From Rhodococcus coprophilus NBRC 100603 (lineage in GTDB: Bacteria > Actinomycetota > Actinomycetes > Mycobacteriales > Mycobacteriaceae): a stretch of DNA of 64,000 bases. The position numbers and the translations under genes are program-made. The stretch lies in contig NZ_BDAM01000010.1 in assembly GCF_001895045.1 (NCBI RefSeq), positions 1-64,000 of the forward strand, given 5' to 3'. Positions 44,484 to 53,894 of the stretch are shown in pieces; the first letter of the stretch is position 1, and each line of letters begins with the position of its first letter. Under the pieces are notes generated by a model that was not told where the DNA came from, did no database searches, and saw only the letters and a list, made by a program, of their open reading frames with translations.

Positions 44484-47400
44484 CCGCGGTCCTCGAGGTC
44501 ACCTTCTGCGTCGAGGTACGCCTGTTGCAGCGCCTGCATCGTGTCGGGATCCGGCTCGGCCCACAGACCACGGTCGGCAGCTTCGGTGAGCCGCTCGACG
44601 ATCCCGCGCAACGCCCACGGGTTCGCCTCGCGGAGGAACTGCTGATTCTCGGGATCGAGAGCGTATGTGTGCGCGAGGGTTTCGTACATCCAGTCGGCGA
44701 CGACACCGGCCGTGGCGTCGTACCCGTAGAGGTAGTCGACGGTGGCGGCGAGTTCGAACGCACCCTTGTAACCGTGCCGGCGCATCGCGGCGAGCCAGCG
44801 CGGGTTCACGACCCGCGCCCGGAACACGCGCGCAGTCTCCTCCGTCAACGACCGGGTGCGGACCGCATCGGGGGTCGTGGAGTCCCCGATGTACGCCTTC
44901 GGGTCGCCACCGGTGAGCGCGCGCACGGTCGCGATCATGCCGCCGTGGTACTGGAAGTAGTCGTCGGAGTCGGCGATGTCGTGCTCGCGGGTGTCGGTGT
45001 TCTTGGCCGCGACCGCGATGCGACGGTAGTTGGCGCGCATGTCGTCGGCAGCGGGCTCGCCGTGCAGATCACGCCCGTAGGCGAACCCTCCCCATGCCGT
45101 GTACACCTCGGCGAGGTCTGCGTCGGTCCGCCAGTTCCCGGTGTCGATGAGTTGCAGAATGCCCGCCCCGTAGGAGCCGGGCTTGGAACCGAAGATCCGC
45201 CGCACCGCGCGGTCCGCGTCCCCGTGCTCGGCCTCGTCCCGCTGGGCATGGGCGCGAACGTAGTTCCGGTCGGCAGGTTCGTCGAGTGCCGCGACCATGC
45301 GGACCGCGTCGTCGAGCATTCCGATGACATGCGGGAACGCGTCGCGGAAGAACCCGGAAATACGGACGGTGACGTCGATGCGTGGCCGGCCGAGTTCCTC
45401 GAGCGGCACTACGGTCAGCTCTCGGACCCGGCGCGATTCGGGGTCCCATTCGGGGCGCACGCCGATGAGCGCGAGGACCTCGGCCACGTCGTCCCCCGCG
45501 GTACGCATCGCAGACGTTCCCCACACCGAGAGCCCCACCGACTGCGGGTACTCCCCGACATCGGCGAGGTATCGCTCGACCAGGGCATTCGCGAGAGCCA
45601 CGCCGGTGTCGTAGGCAAGACGGCTCGGTACAGCCTTCGGATCCACGGTGTAGAAGTTGCGGCCCGTGGGCAGCACGTTGACCAGGCCCCGCAACGGCGA
45701 TCCGGAAGGTCCGGCGGGGATGTAGCCGCCGTCGAGGGCATGGAGCACAGCGTCGAGTTCGTCGGTGGTCCGCGCCAGGCGGGGCACCACTTGCTCAGCA
45801 GCGAACTCCAGCACTCGTGCGACCTCGTCGTCGGCACGTCCGAGTACGGATTCGACTGTGGCCGCGCCGGATCCGCGAGTCCAGCCGCAGTCTTCCATCG
45901 CTTGGACAAGCGCACGGGCCTGGGCCTCGACCGCGTCGACCTCGGTGAGCGGCGCATCGGGTTTCAAACCCAATGCGGCGCGAAGCCCGGGCACCGCGTG
46001 CGATTTCCCTCCCCACACCTGGGCTGCGCGCAGAATGGACAGCACCAGATTCACGCGCGCCTCCCCCTCGGGGGCACCACCGAGCACATGCAGGCCGTCC
46101 CGGATCTGCGCATCCTTCACCTCGCACAGCCAGCCGTCGACGTGCAGCAGGAAGTCGTCGAACTCCGCGTCGTGCGGGCGATCGTCCAGGCCGAGGTCGT
46201 GGTCGAGTTTCGCGGCCTGGATCAACGTCCAGATCTGCGCGCGGATCGCCGGGAGCTTCGCCGGGTCCATCGCCGCGATGTTCGAGTACTCGTCGAGCAA
46301 CTGCTCCAAACGCGCGATGTCGCCGTAGGATTCGGCGCGGGCCATCGGCGGAATCAAGTGATCGACGATCGTCGCGTGTGCGCGTCGCTTGGCCTGCGCG
46401 CCCTCGCCCGGATCGTTGACGAGGAACGGGTAGATCAACGGCATGTTGCCGATCGCGGCGTCCGTCGCACACGACGCGGACAGGCCCGCATTCTTGCCGG
46501 GCAGCCACTCCATCGAGCCGTGCTTACCGAGATGCACGACGGCGTCGGCGCCGAAACCGTTCTCCACCCACCGGTATGCGGCGAGATAGTGGTGTGACGG
46601 CGCCATGTCGGGATCGTGATAGATCGCGACGGGGTTCTCACCGAAACCGCGTGGCGGCTGGATCATCAGCACCACATTGCCCGCCTGCAACGTGGCAAGG
46701 ACCACGGCCTTGTCGTCGCCGTCGCCGTCGACGAACAAGGAGCCGGGGGCATCTCCCCAGGTTTCCGTCATCGCATCGGTCAGTTCCGCGGGCAGATTCT
46801 TCGTCCACTCGCGGTACTGAGCCGTGGTGACGCGCACAGGGTTACCGGACAACTGCTCCGCGGTAAGCCATTCCTCGTCTTGTCCCCCCGCATCGATAAG
46901 CGCGTGGATCAGGGCGTTTCCGGCTTCTGCGTCGTCGTCGAGATCCATGCCCGGAAAGCCGTCTCCCACGTCGTAGCCCTGTTCACGCATGGTCCGCAGG
47001 AGCCGGATCGCCGATACGGGGGTGTCCAGGCCCACGGCGTTGCCGACCCGGGAGTGCTTCGTCGGATATGCCGACAGCATGAGGGCGATCCGCCGCTGTG
47101 GTGGCGCTACATGCCGTAACCGGGCATGTGCCACCGCAATACCCGCGACCCTGCGGCAGCGTTCGGGATCGGTGACATAACGCGGCAGTCCGTCGACATC
47201 GAGTTCCTTGAACGAGAACGGCACGGTGATGATGCGCCCGTCGAATTCGGGAACTGCGATCTGGGTGGCCGAATCCAGCGGGGACACACCGTCGTCGGAG
47301 TCGGCCCAGTTGTCGCGGCTCCACGTCAGGCACAGCGCCTGGAGGATCGGGATGTCGAGTGCAGCCAACGCCGCTACGTCCCACGTCTCGTCCTCGCCAC

Positions 47401-48100
47401 CGGCGCTCACTGTCGCGGGTTTGGTGCCACCCGCGGCGAGGACCGTGACGACCAGGGCATCGAGGGTGCCGAGTTCGCGCAGAAGATCATCCGGGGCACC
47501 GCGCAAGGACGCGCAGTGGATTGCGACGCCGCATGCCTTGCCGGTCGCGTCGATCGCGTCGGCCAGGTCGTGCGCGAACTGGACGTTTCCGCTGGTGTGG
47601 TGGGCGCGGTAGAACAACACCCCGACTCGCGGAAGCACCGCGTCAGGGTTTGCGGGACGGTCGAGAACGCCCCATTCGGGCAGCTCGAGCGGGGGTTCGA
47701 AGCCTTCACCGCCGAGGAGCACCGTGTCGGACAGGAACGCGTGCAGCCGAGCGAGGTTCGCCGGGCCGCCATAGGCGAGATAACGGTGGGCCTCTGCGGC
47801 GGTACCGATCGGCACCGTCGACCAACCCATCAACTCCGCATCGGGGGTCTGCTCACCACCGAGAACGATGACGGGAACTCCTTGGGCAAGAACCAAGTCG
47901 AGCCCTGTCTGCCAGGAACGGGCGGATCCGAGGATCCGCACGACGACCAGGTCGGTTCCGGTCAGCAAGGCAGGGAGCGCTCGGGGATCCTCGCCGGTCA
48001 GGTCGAGGCGGGACGGGTTGCCGACCACCCAGTCGGCGCCACTGGAACGCGCCGACAACAGGTCGGTGTCCGACGTCGACAACAGCGCGAGCCGCGTCAC
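44480..48100 (-). CDS. cobN: Aerobic cobaltochelatase large subunit
   Basis: Protein of 1206 residues, the normal CobN size, that inserts cobalt into hydrogenobyrinic acid a,c-diamide with ATP and an AAA+/VWA partner. Seen: LMLSAYPTKHSRVGNAVGLDTP near 345, NVVLMIQPPRGFGENP near 485, HLGKHGSMEWLPGKNAGLSASC near 530 and YHGGMIATVRALTGG near 1055. The partner here is the ChlI/ChlD fusion at 53895. GTG at 48100 overlaps the stop of an 11-codon ORF (GTGA). Expression is under the cobalamin riboswitch upstream. Confidence 0.94.
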   Translation of the reverse strand: MTRLALLSTSDTDLLSARSSGADWVVGNPSRLDLTGEDPRALPALLTGTDLVVVRILGSARSWQTGLDLVLAQGVPVIVLGGEQTPDAELMGWSTVPIGTAAEAHRYLAYGGPANLARLHAFLSDTVLLGGEGFEPPLELPEWGVLDRPANPDAVLPRVGVLFYRAHHTSGNVQFAHDLADAIDATGKACGVAIHCASLRGAPDDLLRELGTLDALVVTVLAAGGTKPATVSAGGEDETWDVAALAALDIPILQALCLTWSRDNWADSDDGVSPLDSATQIAVPEFDGRIITVPFSFKELDVDGLPRYVTDPERCRRVAGIAVAHARLRHVAPPQRRIALMLSAYPTKHSRVGNAVGLDTPVSAIRLLRTMREQGYDVGDGFPGMDLDDDAEAGNALIHALIDAGGQDEEWLTAEQLSGNPVRVTTAQYREWTKNLPAELTDAMTETWGDAPGSLFVDGDGDDKAVVLATLQAGNVVLMIQPPRGFGENPVAIYHDPDMAPSHHYLAAYRWVENGFGADAVVHLGKHGSMEWLPGKNAGLSASCATDAAIGNMPLIYPFLVNDPGEGAQAKRRAHATIVDHLIPPMARAESYGDIARLEQLLDEYSNIAAMDPAKLPAIRAQIWTLIQAAKLDHDLGLDDRPHDAEFDDFLLHVDGWLCEVKDAQIRDGLHVLGGAPEGEARVNLVLSILRAAQVWGGKSHAVPGLRAALGLKPDAPLTEVDAVEAQARALVQAMEDCGWTRGSGAATVESVLGRADDEVARVLEFAAEQVVPRLARTTDELDAVLHALDGGYIPAGPSGSPLRGLVNVLPTGRNFYTVDPKAVPSRLAYDTGVALANALVERYLADVGEYPQSVGLSVWGTSAMRTAGDDVAEVLALIGVRPEWDPESRRVRELTVVPLEELGRPRIDVTVRISGFFRDAFPHVIGMLDDAVRMVAALDEPADRNYVRAHAQRDEAEHGDADRAVRRIFGSKPGSYGAGILQLIDTGNWRTDADLAEVYTAWGGFAYGRDLHGEPAADDMRANYRRIAVAAKNTDTREHDIADSDDYFQYHGGMIATVRALTGGDPKAYIGDSTTPDAVRTRSLTEETARVFRARVVNPRWLAAMRRHGYKGAFELAATVDYLYGYDATAGVVADWMYETLAHTYALDPENQQFLREANPWALRGIVERLTEAADRGLWAEPDPDTMQALQQAYLDAEGDLEDRG

Positions 48101-48132
48101 AACGCAACCCCAAGCAGCACAACAGAAGCCAT
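48097..48132 (-). CDS. Short ORF translationally coupled to cobN
   Basis: Eleven codons (MASVVLLGVAL) with ATG at 48132 and GGAG 7 nt upstream, the best ribosome site in the cobN leader. Its TGA overlaps the cobN GTG (GTGA). cobN has no comparable site of its own. The product is hydrophobic and probably has no role itself; translating it would bring ribosomes to cobN. Reassignment of cobN to an earlier start is unlikely because the frames differ. Confidence 0.5.
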   Translation of the reverse strand: MASVVLLGVAL

Positions 48133-48167
48133 GTTCAGTCTCCAAAACCCTCGTGGACCTCGCGTGC

Positions 48168-48334
48168 CGTGGCCGGTCTCCTGGCTGACGGATCGACGCT
48201 GCTCGGCCGACCTTCCCGGAGCTGACTCCAGTGGTCTCCGCACCGGCGGACCGGTACGGACGAGGGCGAACAACTACCCGCTCACAGTGGCGAGGGCCGC
48301 GTCGGTTTTTCACCGACTTCCCGAGCACCACGGC
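48168..48334 (-). ncRNA. Cobalamin riboswitch (cobN-cobF)
   Basis: The minus strand reads GGGAAGTCGGTGAAAAACCG, CGCGGCCCTCGCCACTGT and ends GTCAGCCAGGAGACCGGCC, the complete set of cobalamin aptamer landmarks. It ends about 36 nt before the short ORF that leads cobN. Confidence 0.92.
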
Positions 48335-48340
48335 AAACCG

Positions 48341-48346
48341 AGAGTA
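48341..48346 (-). promoter_or_regulatory. -10 box of cobN transcript
   Basis: TACTCT on the minus strand, about 7 nt before the riboswitch start. The cobG gene leaves in the other direction from the same 50 bp. Confidence 0.4.
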
Positions 48347-48384
48347 GCGCACGGTTTTCTCCGGGTGTGCAACCATGTGCGCTC

Positions 48385-49458
48385 ATGGCCGACCTTCCTC
48401 CCGAAACCTTTGCACCGGATCGGTGCCCCGGGGTGTTGCGTCCGCATCTCGCAGCCGACGGTGCGCTGGTACGACTGCGTGCGCCGGGCGGCCGGGTGCC
48501 GGACGGTGGTGTGCACCGGTTGTCGGTGGCGGCCCAGCAGTTCGCGGACGGCGACCTTCACCTCACGTCACGCGGAAACATACAGATCAGAGGCATTTCC
48601 GTCGACGAATGCGGGGCCGTTCCGGAAGGACTCGTGCAAGCGGTCTCCGGTGCCGGGTTCCTGCCGTCGGCGTCCCACGAACGTGTACGGAACATCGTCG
48701 CGTCGCCGCTGTCCGGACGGTTCGGCGGGCTCGCCGACATCCGGCCGCTCGTCGGTGCGCTCGACGAGGCCCTGTGCCGGGAACCTGCACTCGCCGACCT
48801 GCCCGGCAGGTTTCTGTTCGGTCTCGACGACGGCCGCGGCGATGTTGCGGCTCTCCGGTGCGACCTCGCCGCGGTCGCGGTCGATGCCCGCAGCGCACGG
48901 CTCACCATCGGAGATCTGTCCGGCCCGACACTGCCGCTGCCGGACGTGGTCGACGTCATGATCGCGACGGCGCTGCGGTTCGTCGAGGCACGGGCGACAC
49001 GGTGGCACGTGCGGCAGCTCCCTGAGGCCGGACGCGAAATCGGCGGTGTTTCAACCGTTCCCCCGGCACCGCCTGCCGTGATGCCGTACGGCGTCCTCGG
49101 TACCGCGGTGTCGGTGCTGGTTCCGCTGGGGATACTCACCCCGCCGATGGTCGCCGCGCTGCCGGCCCGAGGCGTGATCGTCACACCGTGGCGTGGACTC
49201 GTTCTTCCCGGTGACAGCGATCCGGCCGCGCTGGCCGCGGCCGGGTTCGTGCTCGACGACGATTCGCCGTGGCGACGGGTCACCGCTTGCACGGGTGCAC
49301 CCGGGTGTAACCTCGCCGGTGGAAACACCCGAGCACTCGCACGCCGCGTCGCTGCGTCACCCCTCCCGGACCGCGCTGTGCATGTTGTCGGCTGCGAACG
49401 CTCCTGCGGCGCACCGCACTCCCCTCACTCCCTCGTCTTCGCCTGCAGTTCGCCGTAA
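48385..49458 (+). CDS. cobG: Precorrin-3B synthase
   Basis: Fe-S monooxygenase of about 357 residues related to sulfite reductases; it uses O2 to form precorrin-3B and prepare ring contraction. DGDLHLTSRGNIQIRG near 55 is the siroheme-type substrate site and CTGAPGC with CERSCGAP near 302-345 supply four cysteines for the [4Fe-4S] cluster. An in-frame GTG at 48367 is an alternative start; neither has a strong ribosome site. First gene of cobG-cobH-cobIJ. No riboswitch is seen on this strand. Confidence 0.9.
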   Translation: MADLPPETFAPDRCPGVLRPHLAADGALVRLRAPGGRVPDGGVHRLSVAAQQFADGDLHLTSRGNIQIRGISVDECGAVPEGLVQAVSGAGFLPSASHERVRNIVASPLSGRFGGLADIRPLVGALDEALCREPALADLPGRFLFGLDDGRGDVAALRCDLAAVAVDARSARLTIGDLSGPTLPLPDVVDVMIATALRFVEARATRWHVRQLPEAGREIGGVSTVPPAPPAVMPYGVLGTAVSVLVPLGILTPPMVAALPARGVIVTPWRGLVLPGDSDPAALAAAGFVLDDDSPWRRVTACTGAPGCNLAGGNTRALARRVAASPLPDRAVHVVGCERSCGAPHSPHSLVFACSSP

Positions 49459-49470
49459 CAGGAGCCCGCC

Positions 49471-50121
49471 GTGATCGAATCCCCGCCACCCCGTCGGTAC
49501 GAGTACGAAACCGACGGTGCCGAGATCTACGTACGCTCGTTCGCGACGATCCGGGCAGAGTCCGATCTCGCCGCGATTCCCGCGGACGCCGAGAAGGTCG
49601 CGGTACGTATGATCCACGCGAGTGGGCAGACCGACCTCGCCCGAGATCTGGTGATCCATCCCGATCTGGTCGTGGCGGCCCGTCGGGCACTCGACGCCGG
49701 GGCGCCTGTTCTCACCGACGCGAACATGGTTGCCTCCGGTATCACCCGCACCCGCCTGCCCGCCGGCAACGAGGTGCTGTGCCTGTTGCGTGATCCACGG
49801 GTTCCGGCTCTCGCGGAACGTTGGGGAACCACCCGATCGGCGGCGGCGGTGTCGCTGTGGGCCGACCGGCTCGACGGGGCTGTCGTCGCGATCGGCAACG
49901 CTCCCACCGCCCTGTTCCACCTGCTGGAAATGCTCGACGCCGGCGCGCCCCGACCGGCCGCAATCGTCGGGGTGCCGGTCGGTTTCATCGGTGCCGCCGA
50001 ATCCAAGGAGGCACTGATCGAACACGGTCTGCAGATCCCGTACCTGGCGGTCCGGGGACGACGGGGCGGCTCGGCGATGGCATCGTCCGCCCTCAACGCA
50101 CTGGCACAGGAAGCGGAATGA
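49471..50121 (+). CDS. cobH: Precorrin-8X methylmutase
   Basis: Protein of 216 residues that moves the C-11 methyl group to C-12, giving hydrogenobyrinate. The catalytic His is in VRMIHASGQTD at position 49; TDANMVASGI, and the GVPVGFIGAAESKEAL segment near 170, are conserved. GTG start 12 nt after cobG. The stop overlaps cobIJ (ATGA). Confidence 0.94.
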   Translation: MIESPPPRRYEYETDGAEIYVRSFATIRAESDLAAIPADAEKVAVRMIHASGQTDLARDLVIHPDLVVAARRALDAGAPVLTDANMVASGITRTRLPAGNEVLCLLRDPRVPALAERWGTTRSAAAVSLWADRLDGAVVAIGNAPTALFHLLEMLDAGAPRPAAIVGVPVGFIGAAESKEALIEHGLQIPYLAVRGRRGGSAMASSALNALAQEAE

Positions 50122-51650
50122 CCACTACAGCAAACACTCCCGGCAAGATCTTCGGCGTAGGCCTGGGACCCGGCGACCCCGAACTCATCACACGCAAAGC
50201 TGCACGACTGGTCGGAGATGCCGACGTGATCGCCTACTATTCGGGAACACACGGCCGGTCGATCGCGCGTGCCATCGCGGCCGACCTCATCCCGGACGGT
50301 GCGTTCGAGGAACGTCTGGTGTACCCGGTCACCACCGGCACCGTCGACCACCCGGGCGGATACGACGGCGCGATCGCCGACTTCTACGACGAGTCCGCGG
50401 CCCGGTTGGCCGTCCACCTCGATGCGGGCCGGACCGTGGTGGTGCTGTGCGAGGGCGACCCGTTGTTCTACGGCTCCTACATGTACCTCCACGATCGACT
50501 CGCGACCCGCTACGACGCCGAGGTGGTTCCCGGAGTGACGTCGTTCTCCGCAGCGGCGGCCGCGGCGGCGGAACCGCTGGTGCGACGTACCGATGTCCTG
50601 ACGATTCTGCCGGGAACGCTGCCGGAACCGGAACTGGCGCGTCGCCTCGCCGACACCGACGGCGCCGTGATCATGAAGCTCGGCCGTACCTTTCCCGCAG
50701 TCCGCAACGCGCTCGCGCACTCGGGTCGGCTCGCAGATGCCGTATATGTCGAGCGCGCATCGATGGATGGTCAGCGGATCGCACCCGTTGTCGATGTCGA
50801 TCCGGCCGACGTGCCGTACTTTTCGGTGATCCTGGCCCCGGGCGACCGGGCGCCGCGAAACGCCGGCATCGCGGACCGGTCCCGTCCGGCGGTCGAGACG
50901 AAGTCGGAACTTGTTGTCACCGAGGAGGTTCTGGTGATCGGGTTGGGTCCCGCCGACGAGAAGTGGCTGACGCCGGAAGCGTCCGATGCACTCGCGTCCG
51001 TGGACCACGTCGTCGGATACGGGCCGTACGTGGACCGGGTTCCGGTTCGACCAGGCCTGCAACGGCATTCGACCGGCAACACTGTGGAGGTCGATCGTGC
51101 CCGGTTCGCTCTCGATCTCGCGCTTGCCGGAGAGAAGGTTGCCGTGGTCTCCGGTGGCGACGCCGGGATCTTCGGCATGGCGGCGGCAGTGTTCGAGGCC
51201 GCTCGCGACGACAGATACGAGTCCGTACCGATCCGGGTACTTCCCGGTGTGTCCGCGGTTCAGGCGGTCGCGGCCCGTGCCGGTGCACCCATCGGAGGAG
51301 ATTTCGCGGTGATGAGCCTGTCAGACCGGCTCAAGCCGTGGGAGGTGATCGAACGACGTCTCGTCGCTGTCGCCGAAGCCGACCTCGTGCTGGGTATCTA
51401 CAACCCTGCGTCTCGCTCACGCACGACGCAGGTCGCCGACGCCAAGGACGTACTGCTGCGACACCGCCCGGGCGACACCGTCGTCGTAGTGGGACGCGAC
51501 GTGGGCCGCCCCGGAGAATCGCTCGACGTCACCACGCTCGAGAAACTCGACCCGGCGAGCATCGACATGAAGTGCCTGCTCATCATCGGCGCTGCAGCAA
51601 CCTCGGTGACGGCAGCCGGGGCGGTGTGGACCGCACGATCGGTTCGGTGA
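50118..51650 (+). CDS. cobIJ: Fused precorrin-2 C20- and precorrin-3B C17-methyltransferase
   Basis: Protein of 510 residues joining two tetrapyrrole methylases. Residues 1-265 are CobI (VGLGPGDPELITRKAARL near 14, CEGDPLFYGSYMYL near 113, VVPGVTSFSAAAA), residues 275-510 CobJ (IGLGPADEKWLTPEA near 275, VVSGGDAGIFGMAAAVFEA near 345, VLPGVSAVQAVAARAGAP). CobI methylates C-20 and CobJ C-17 with ring contraction, so the fusion holds steps on either side of CobG. The same fusion is known in mycobacteria. ATG overlaps cobH. Confidence 0.94.
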   Translation: MTTTANTPGKIFGVGLGPGDPELITRKAARLVGDADVIAYYSGTHGRSIARAIAADLIPDGAFEERLVYPVTTGTVDHPGGYDGAIADFYDESAARLAVHLDAGRTVVVLCEGDPLFYGSYMYLHDRLATRYDAEVVPGVTSFSAAAAAAAEPLVRRTDVLTILPGTLPEPELARRLADTDGAVIMKLGRTFPAVRNALAHSGRLADAVYVERASMDGQRIAPVVDVDPADVPYFSVILAPGDRAPRNAGIADRSRPAVETKSELVVTEEVLVIGLGPADEKWLTPEASDALASVDHVVGYGPYVDRVPVRPGLQRHSTGNTVEVDRARFALDLALAGEKVAVVSGGDAGIFGMAAAVFEAARDDRYESVPIRVLPGVSAVQAVAARAGAPIGGDFAVMSLSDRLKPWEVIERRLVAVAEADLVLGIYNPASRSRTTQVADAKDVLLRHRPGDTVVVVGRDVGRPGESLDVTTLEKLDPASIDMKCLLIIGAAATSVTAAGAVWTARSVR

Positions 51651-51656
51651 CGACCG

Positions 51657-52412
51657 CTACACAGGGCGGTCGCGCGCCGGGTCGTAGAGATGCGAACACG
51701 CCACTTCCGACTGCTCCCGGACACCGAGCGCCCTACCTACGAGAATCACCGCGGTGTGCTTCAGGCCGGCCCGCTCGACCCGGTCCGCGATGTCCGCGAG
51801 CGTGCCGCGGAGAACCAACTCCTCGGGGCGCGATGCGAAGGCCACGACGGCAGCTGGGCAGTCGGTTCCGTACTCCGTGCTCAACTCCTCGGCGAGGGCC
51901 CGCACCCTGGTGATCGCAAGGTGCAGAACCAGACTGGCGCGCAAACCCGCGACCCGCGCGAGTGCCTCGGTGTCGGGCATCGCCGTCGACCGCGCCTGCG
52001 TACGGGTGAGCACGACCGTCTGCACAAGTTCCGGCACCGTCAGTTCGGCGCCGAGGGTCGCAGCTGCCGCCGCATACGCGGGCACGCCCGGAGTGACGTC
52101 CCACGGCACTCCGGCCGCGTCGAGCCGCCGGGTCTGCTCGGTGAGCGCCGAGTACAACGACGGATCGCCCGAACACAACCGCACCGCGTCGAGTCCGCGG
52201 CGGTGCGCGTCGACGAGATGCTCGGTGATTCGATCGAGGTCCAGGTGCTGGGTGTCCACGAGTTCGGCATCCTCGGCGCAGTGCGCGAGGATCTCCTCGT
52301 CCAGGTAGGTACCCGCGTACAACACCACCGGCGCCTGTCGCAGCAGACCGGCCGCACGCAGCGTGAGCAGATCGGCCGCGCCGGGCCCCGATCCTACGAA
52401 ATGAACTGTCAT
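51657..52412 (-). CDS. cobM: Precorrin-4 C11-methyltransferase
   Basis: Methylase of 251 residues. VHFVGSGPGAADLLTLRA at 3-20, LCSGDPSLYSAL near 98, TPGVPAYAAAAATLG near 122 and the long VVLTRTQARSTAMP segment near 152 are CobM motifs. It forms precorrin-5. The ATG overlaps the cobL stop (ATGA), so cobL-cobM is one unit. It converges with cobIJ with 6 nt between stops. Confidence 0.93.
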   Translation of the reverse strand: MTVHFVGSGPGAADLLTLRAAGLLRQAPVVLYAGTYLDEEILAHCAEDAELVDTQHLDLDRITEHLVDAHRRGLDAVRLCSGDPSLYSALTEQTRRLDAAGVPWDVTPGVPAYAAAAATLGAELTVPELVQTVVLTRTQARSTAMPDTEALARVAGLRASLVLHLAITRVRALAEELSTEYGTDCPAAVVAFASRPEELVLRGTLADIADRVERAGLKHTAVILVGRALGVREQSEVACSHLYDPARDRPV

Positions 52413-53620
52413 TTCCCACCTTTCACAACGGACCACTGCACGACCGGACTCAGTGACTGCCACCCGGTGAATGTTCCTATGGACGCAGCCTGTTCGACCG
52501 ACAACCGGGTCAGCTCACCGCCGTGCGCCTTCCACCATTCCACGAGCACCGCCTCGGTCTCGAGGGTCACCGAGTGAGCCACGAGACGACCACCATCGCG
52601 CAGCGCGTTCCAGCACGCGTCGAGCACTCCGGCCCGGCTACCACCGCCACCGACGAAGATCGCGTCAGGCGTCTCGAGTCCCGACAACGCCTCCGGTGCC
52701 TCACCGCGCAACACGCGCACCGAGGTCGGCACCCCGAGCCGGGATGCGTTGCGCTCGACGGCCTCCGCGCGTGAGGGGTTCCGTTCGAGTGCGATCGTCC
52801 GGCAGTTCGGATCGGTACGCGCCCATTCGATTCCCACCGATCCTGCACCGGCCCCGATATCCCACAACAACTGTCCCGGTTTCGGTGCCAGCGCGCACAC
52901 CGCTGCGGCCCGGACGGGTCGTTTGCTGAGCTGTCCGTCGTGTTCGAAGGACTCGTCGGGTAGCCCCGGAATCGTCGATCTTCCCTCCGCTCCTACACAT
53001 TCGACGCACAGAAGGCTCAGGTCGTCACCTGTCACGCCGACGAACTCCCGCGCCGTTCCCGCCCGGCGCGACTCGTCGGCCTCGCTGCCGAGATTCGACA
53101 GGATCGTCACCCGCGCCGCACCGAATCCCTCGTCGACGAGCAGTCGCGCGACCACGTCGAGACTCGATGCATCCGAGGTCAGCACGATCAGCCGTCGATC
53201 ACGAGACAAGTACCGGCGCAACGTGTCGACGTTCCGGCCGACGAGAGTGGCGGTCTCGCAATCCTCTGCGGCCCAGCCCATCCGGGCACGGGCCAGTGCG
53301 ACGGACGACACCGCCGGAATCACGTGCACCGCGTCGCGACCGAGCCTGCGGATCAAGGTCGATCCGATTCCGGACACCAGTGGATCACCCGACGCGAGCA
53401 CAACGATCGACCGCCCGGCATAGCGGGCGAGCACGTCGTCGAGACCCGCGAGCAGCGGGGAAGGCCACGGCTCGCGGATCGCGCCGGAGTTTGGCACAGA
53501 CGCGAGATGCCGACGCCCGCCGAGCAGGACTTCGGCGCCCAGAACGTGTGCCCGCGCGGCCGGCGCCACGCCGGCCCAACCGTCGGCACCGATGCCGACC
53601 ACGGTGATCGAAGAACCCAT
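52409..53620 (-). CDS. cobL: Precorrin-6Y C5,15-methyltransferase (decarboxylating)
   Basis: Bifunctional protein of 403 residues. Residues 1-215 are a tetrapyrrole methylase (ITVVGIGADGWAGVAP at 5-20, LASGDPLVSGIGSTLI near 75), residues 225-403 a Rossmann methyltransferase-decarboxylase of the CbiT type (LLWDIGAGAGSVGIEWAR near 258, IFVGGGGSRAGVLD near 335). It methylates C-5 and C-15 and decarboxylates C-12 acetate. ATG at 53620; a TATGGT box lies 8 nt upstream and no ribosome site is present. No riboswitch is seen on this strand. Confidence 0.93.
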   Translation of the reverse strand: MGSSITVVGIGADGWAGVAPAARAHVLGAEVLLGGRRHLASVPNSGAIREPWPSPLLAGLDDVLARYAGRSIVVLASGDPLVSGIGSTLIRRLGRDAVHVIPAVSSVALARARMGWAAEDCETATLVGRNVDTLRRYLSRDRRLIVLTSDASSLDVVARLLVDEGFGAARVTILSNLGSEADESRRAGTAREFVGVTGDDLSLLCVECVGAEGRSTIPGLPDESFEHDGQLSKRPVRAAAVCALAPKPGQLLWDIGAGAGSVGIEWARTDPNCRTIALERNPSRAEAVERNASRLGVPTSVRVLRGEAPEALSGLETPDAIFVGGGGSRAGVLDACWNALRDGGRLVAHSVTLETEAVLVEWWKAHGGELTRLSVEQAASIGTFTGWQSLSPVVQWSVVKGGK

Positions 53621-53628
53621 GGCGGTGA

Positions 53629-53634
53629 ACCATA
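53629..53634 (-). promoter_or_regulatory. -10 box of cobL
   Basis: TATGGT on the minus strand, 8 nt before the cobL ATG, consistent with a leaderless or nearly leaderless transcript. Confidence 0.45.
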
Positions 53635-53651
53635 GTGCAGGGCGGTGTGGA

Positions 53652-53657
53652 TACACT
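53652..53657 (+). promoter_or_regulatory. -10 box of chelatase operon
   Basis: TACACT immediately upstream of the riboswitch. It lies within 25 bp of the divergent cobL -10 box. Confidence 0.5.
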
Positions 53658-53663
53658 CGGCCA

Positions 53664-53840
53664 CGGCAAGACAATCGAAGGTGCCCCTCACGGGGATAAT
53701 CGGGAAGCCGGTGAGAATCCGGCACAGGCCCGCTGCGGTGACCCGGGAGTCGTCGATCATGCGCGTACGCGCAGCCACTGGACCATCGGTCCGGGAAGGC
53801 GATCGCACGATGTCCGACCGGGAAGTCCGAATACCGGCCT
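53664..53840 (+). ncRNA. Cobalamin riboswitch (chelatase-cobO-cobBC-cobD)
   Basis: GGGAAGCCGGTGAGAATCCG, then GGCCCGCTGCGGTGACCC, GCAGCCACTGG and GGGAAGGCGATCGCACGATG are the conserved blocks of a long-form cobalamin riboswitch. It ends about 55 nt before the first gene, whose GGAGGG site could be the controlled element. Confidence 0.92.
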
Positions 53841-53894
53841 TCGATTCAGCTGCCGAATAGTACGTCCCAGCGGGAGCCTGTGGAGGGTCGAGTA

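Noticed and set aside
44525-46597. 690-codon plus-strand ORF opposite cobN
   Set aside because: Shadow frame; cobN explains the sequence fully.
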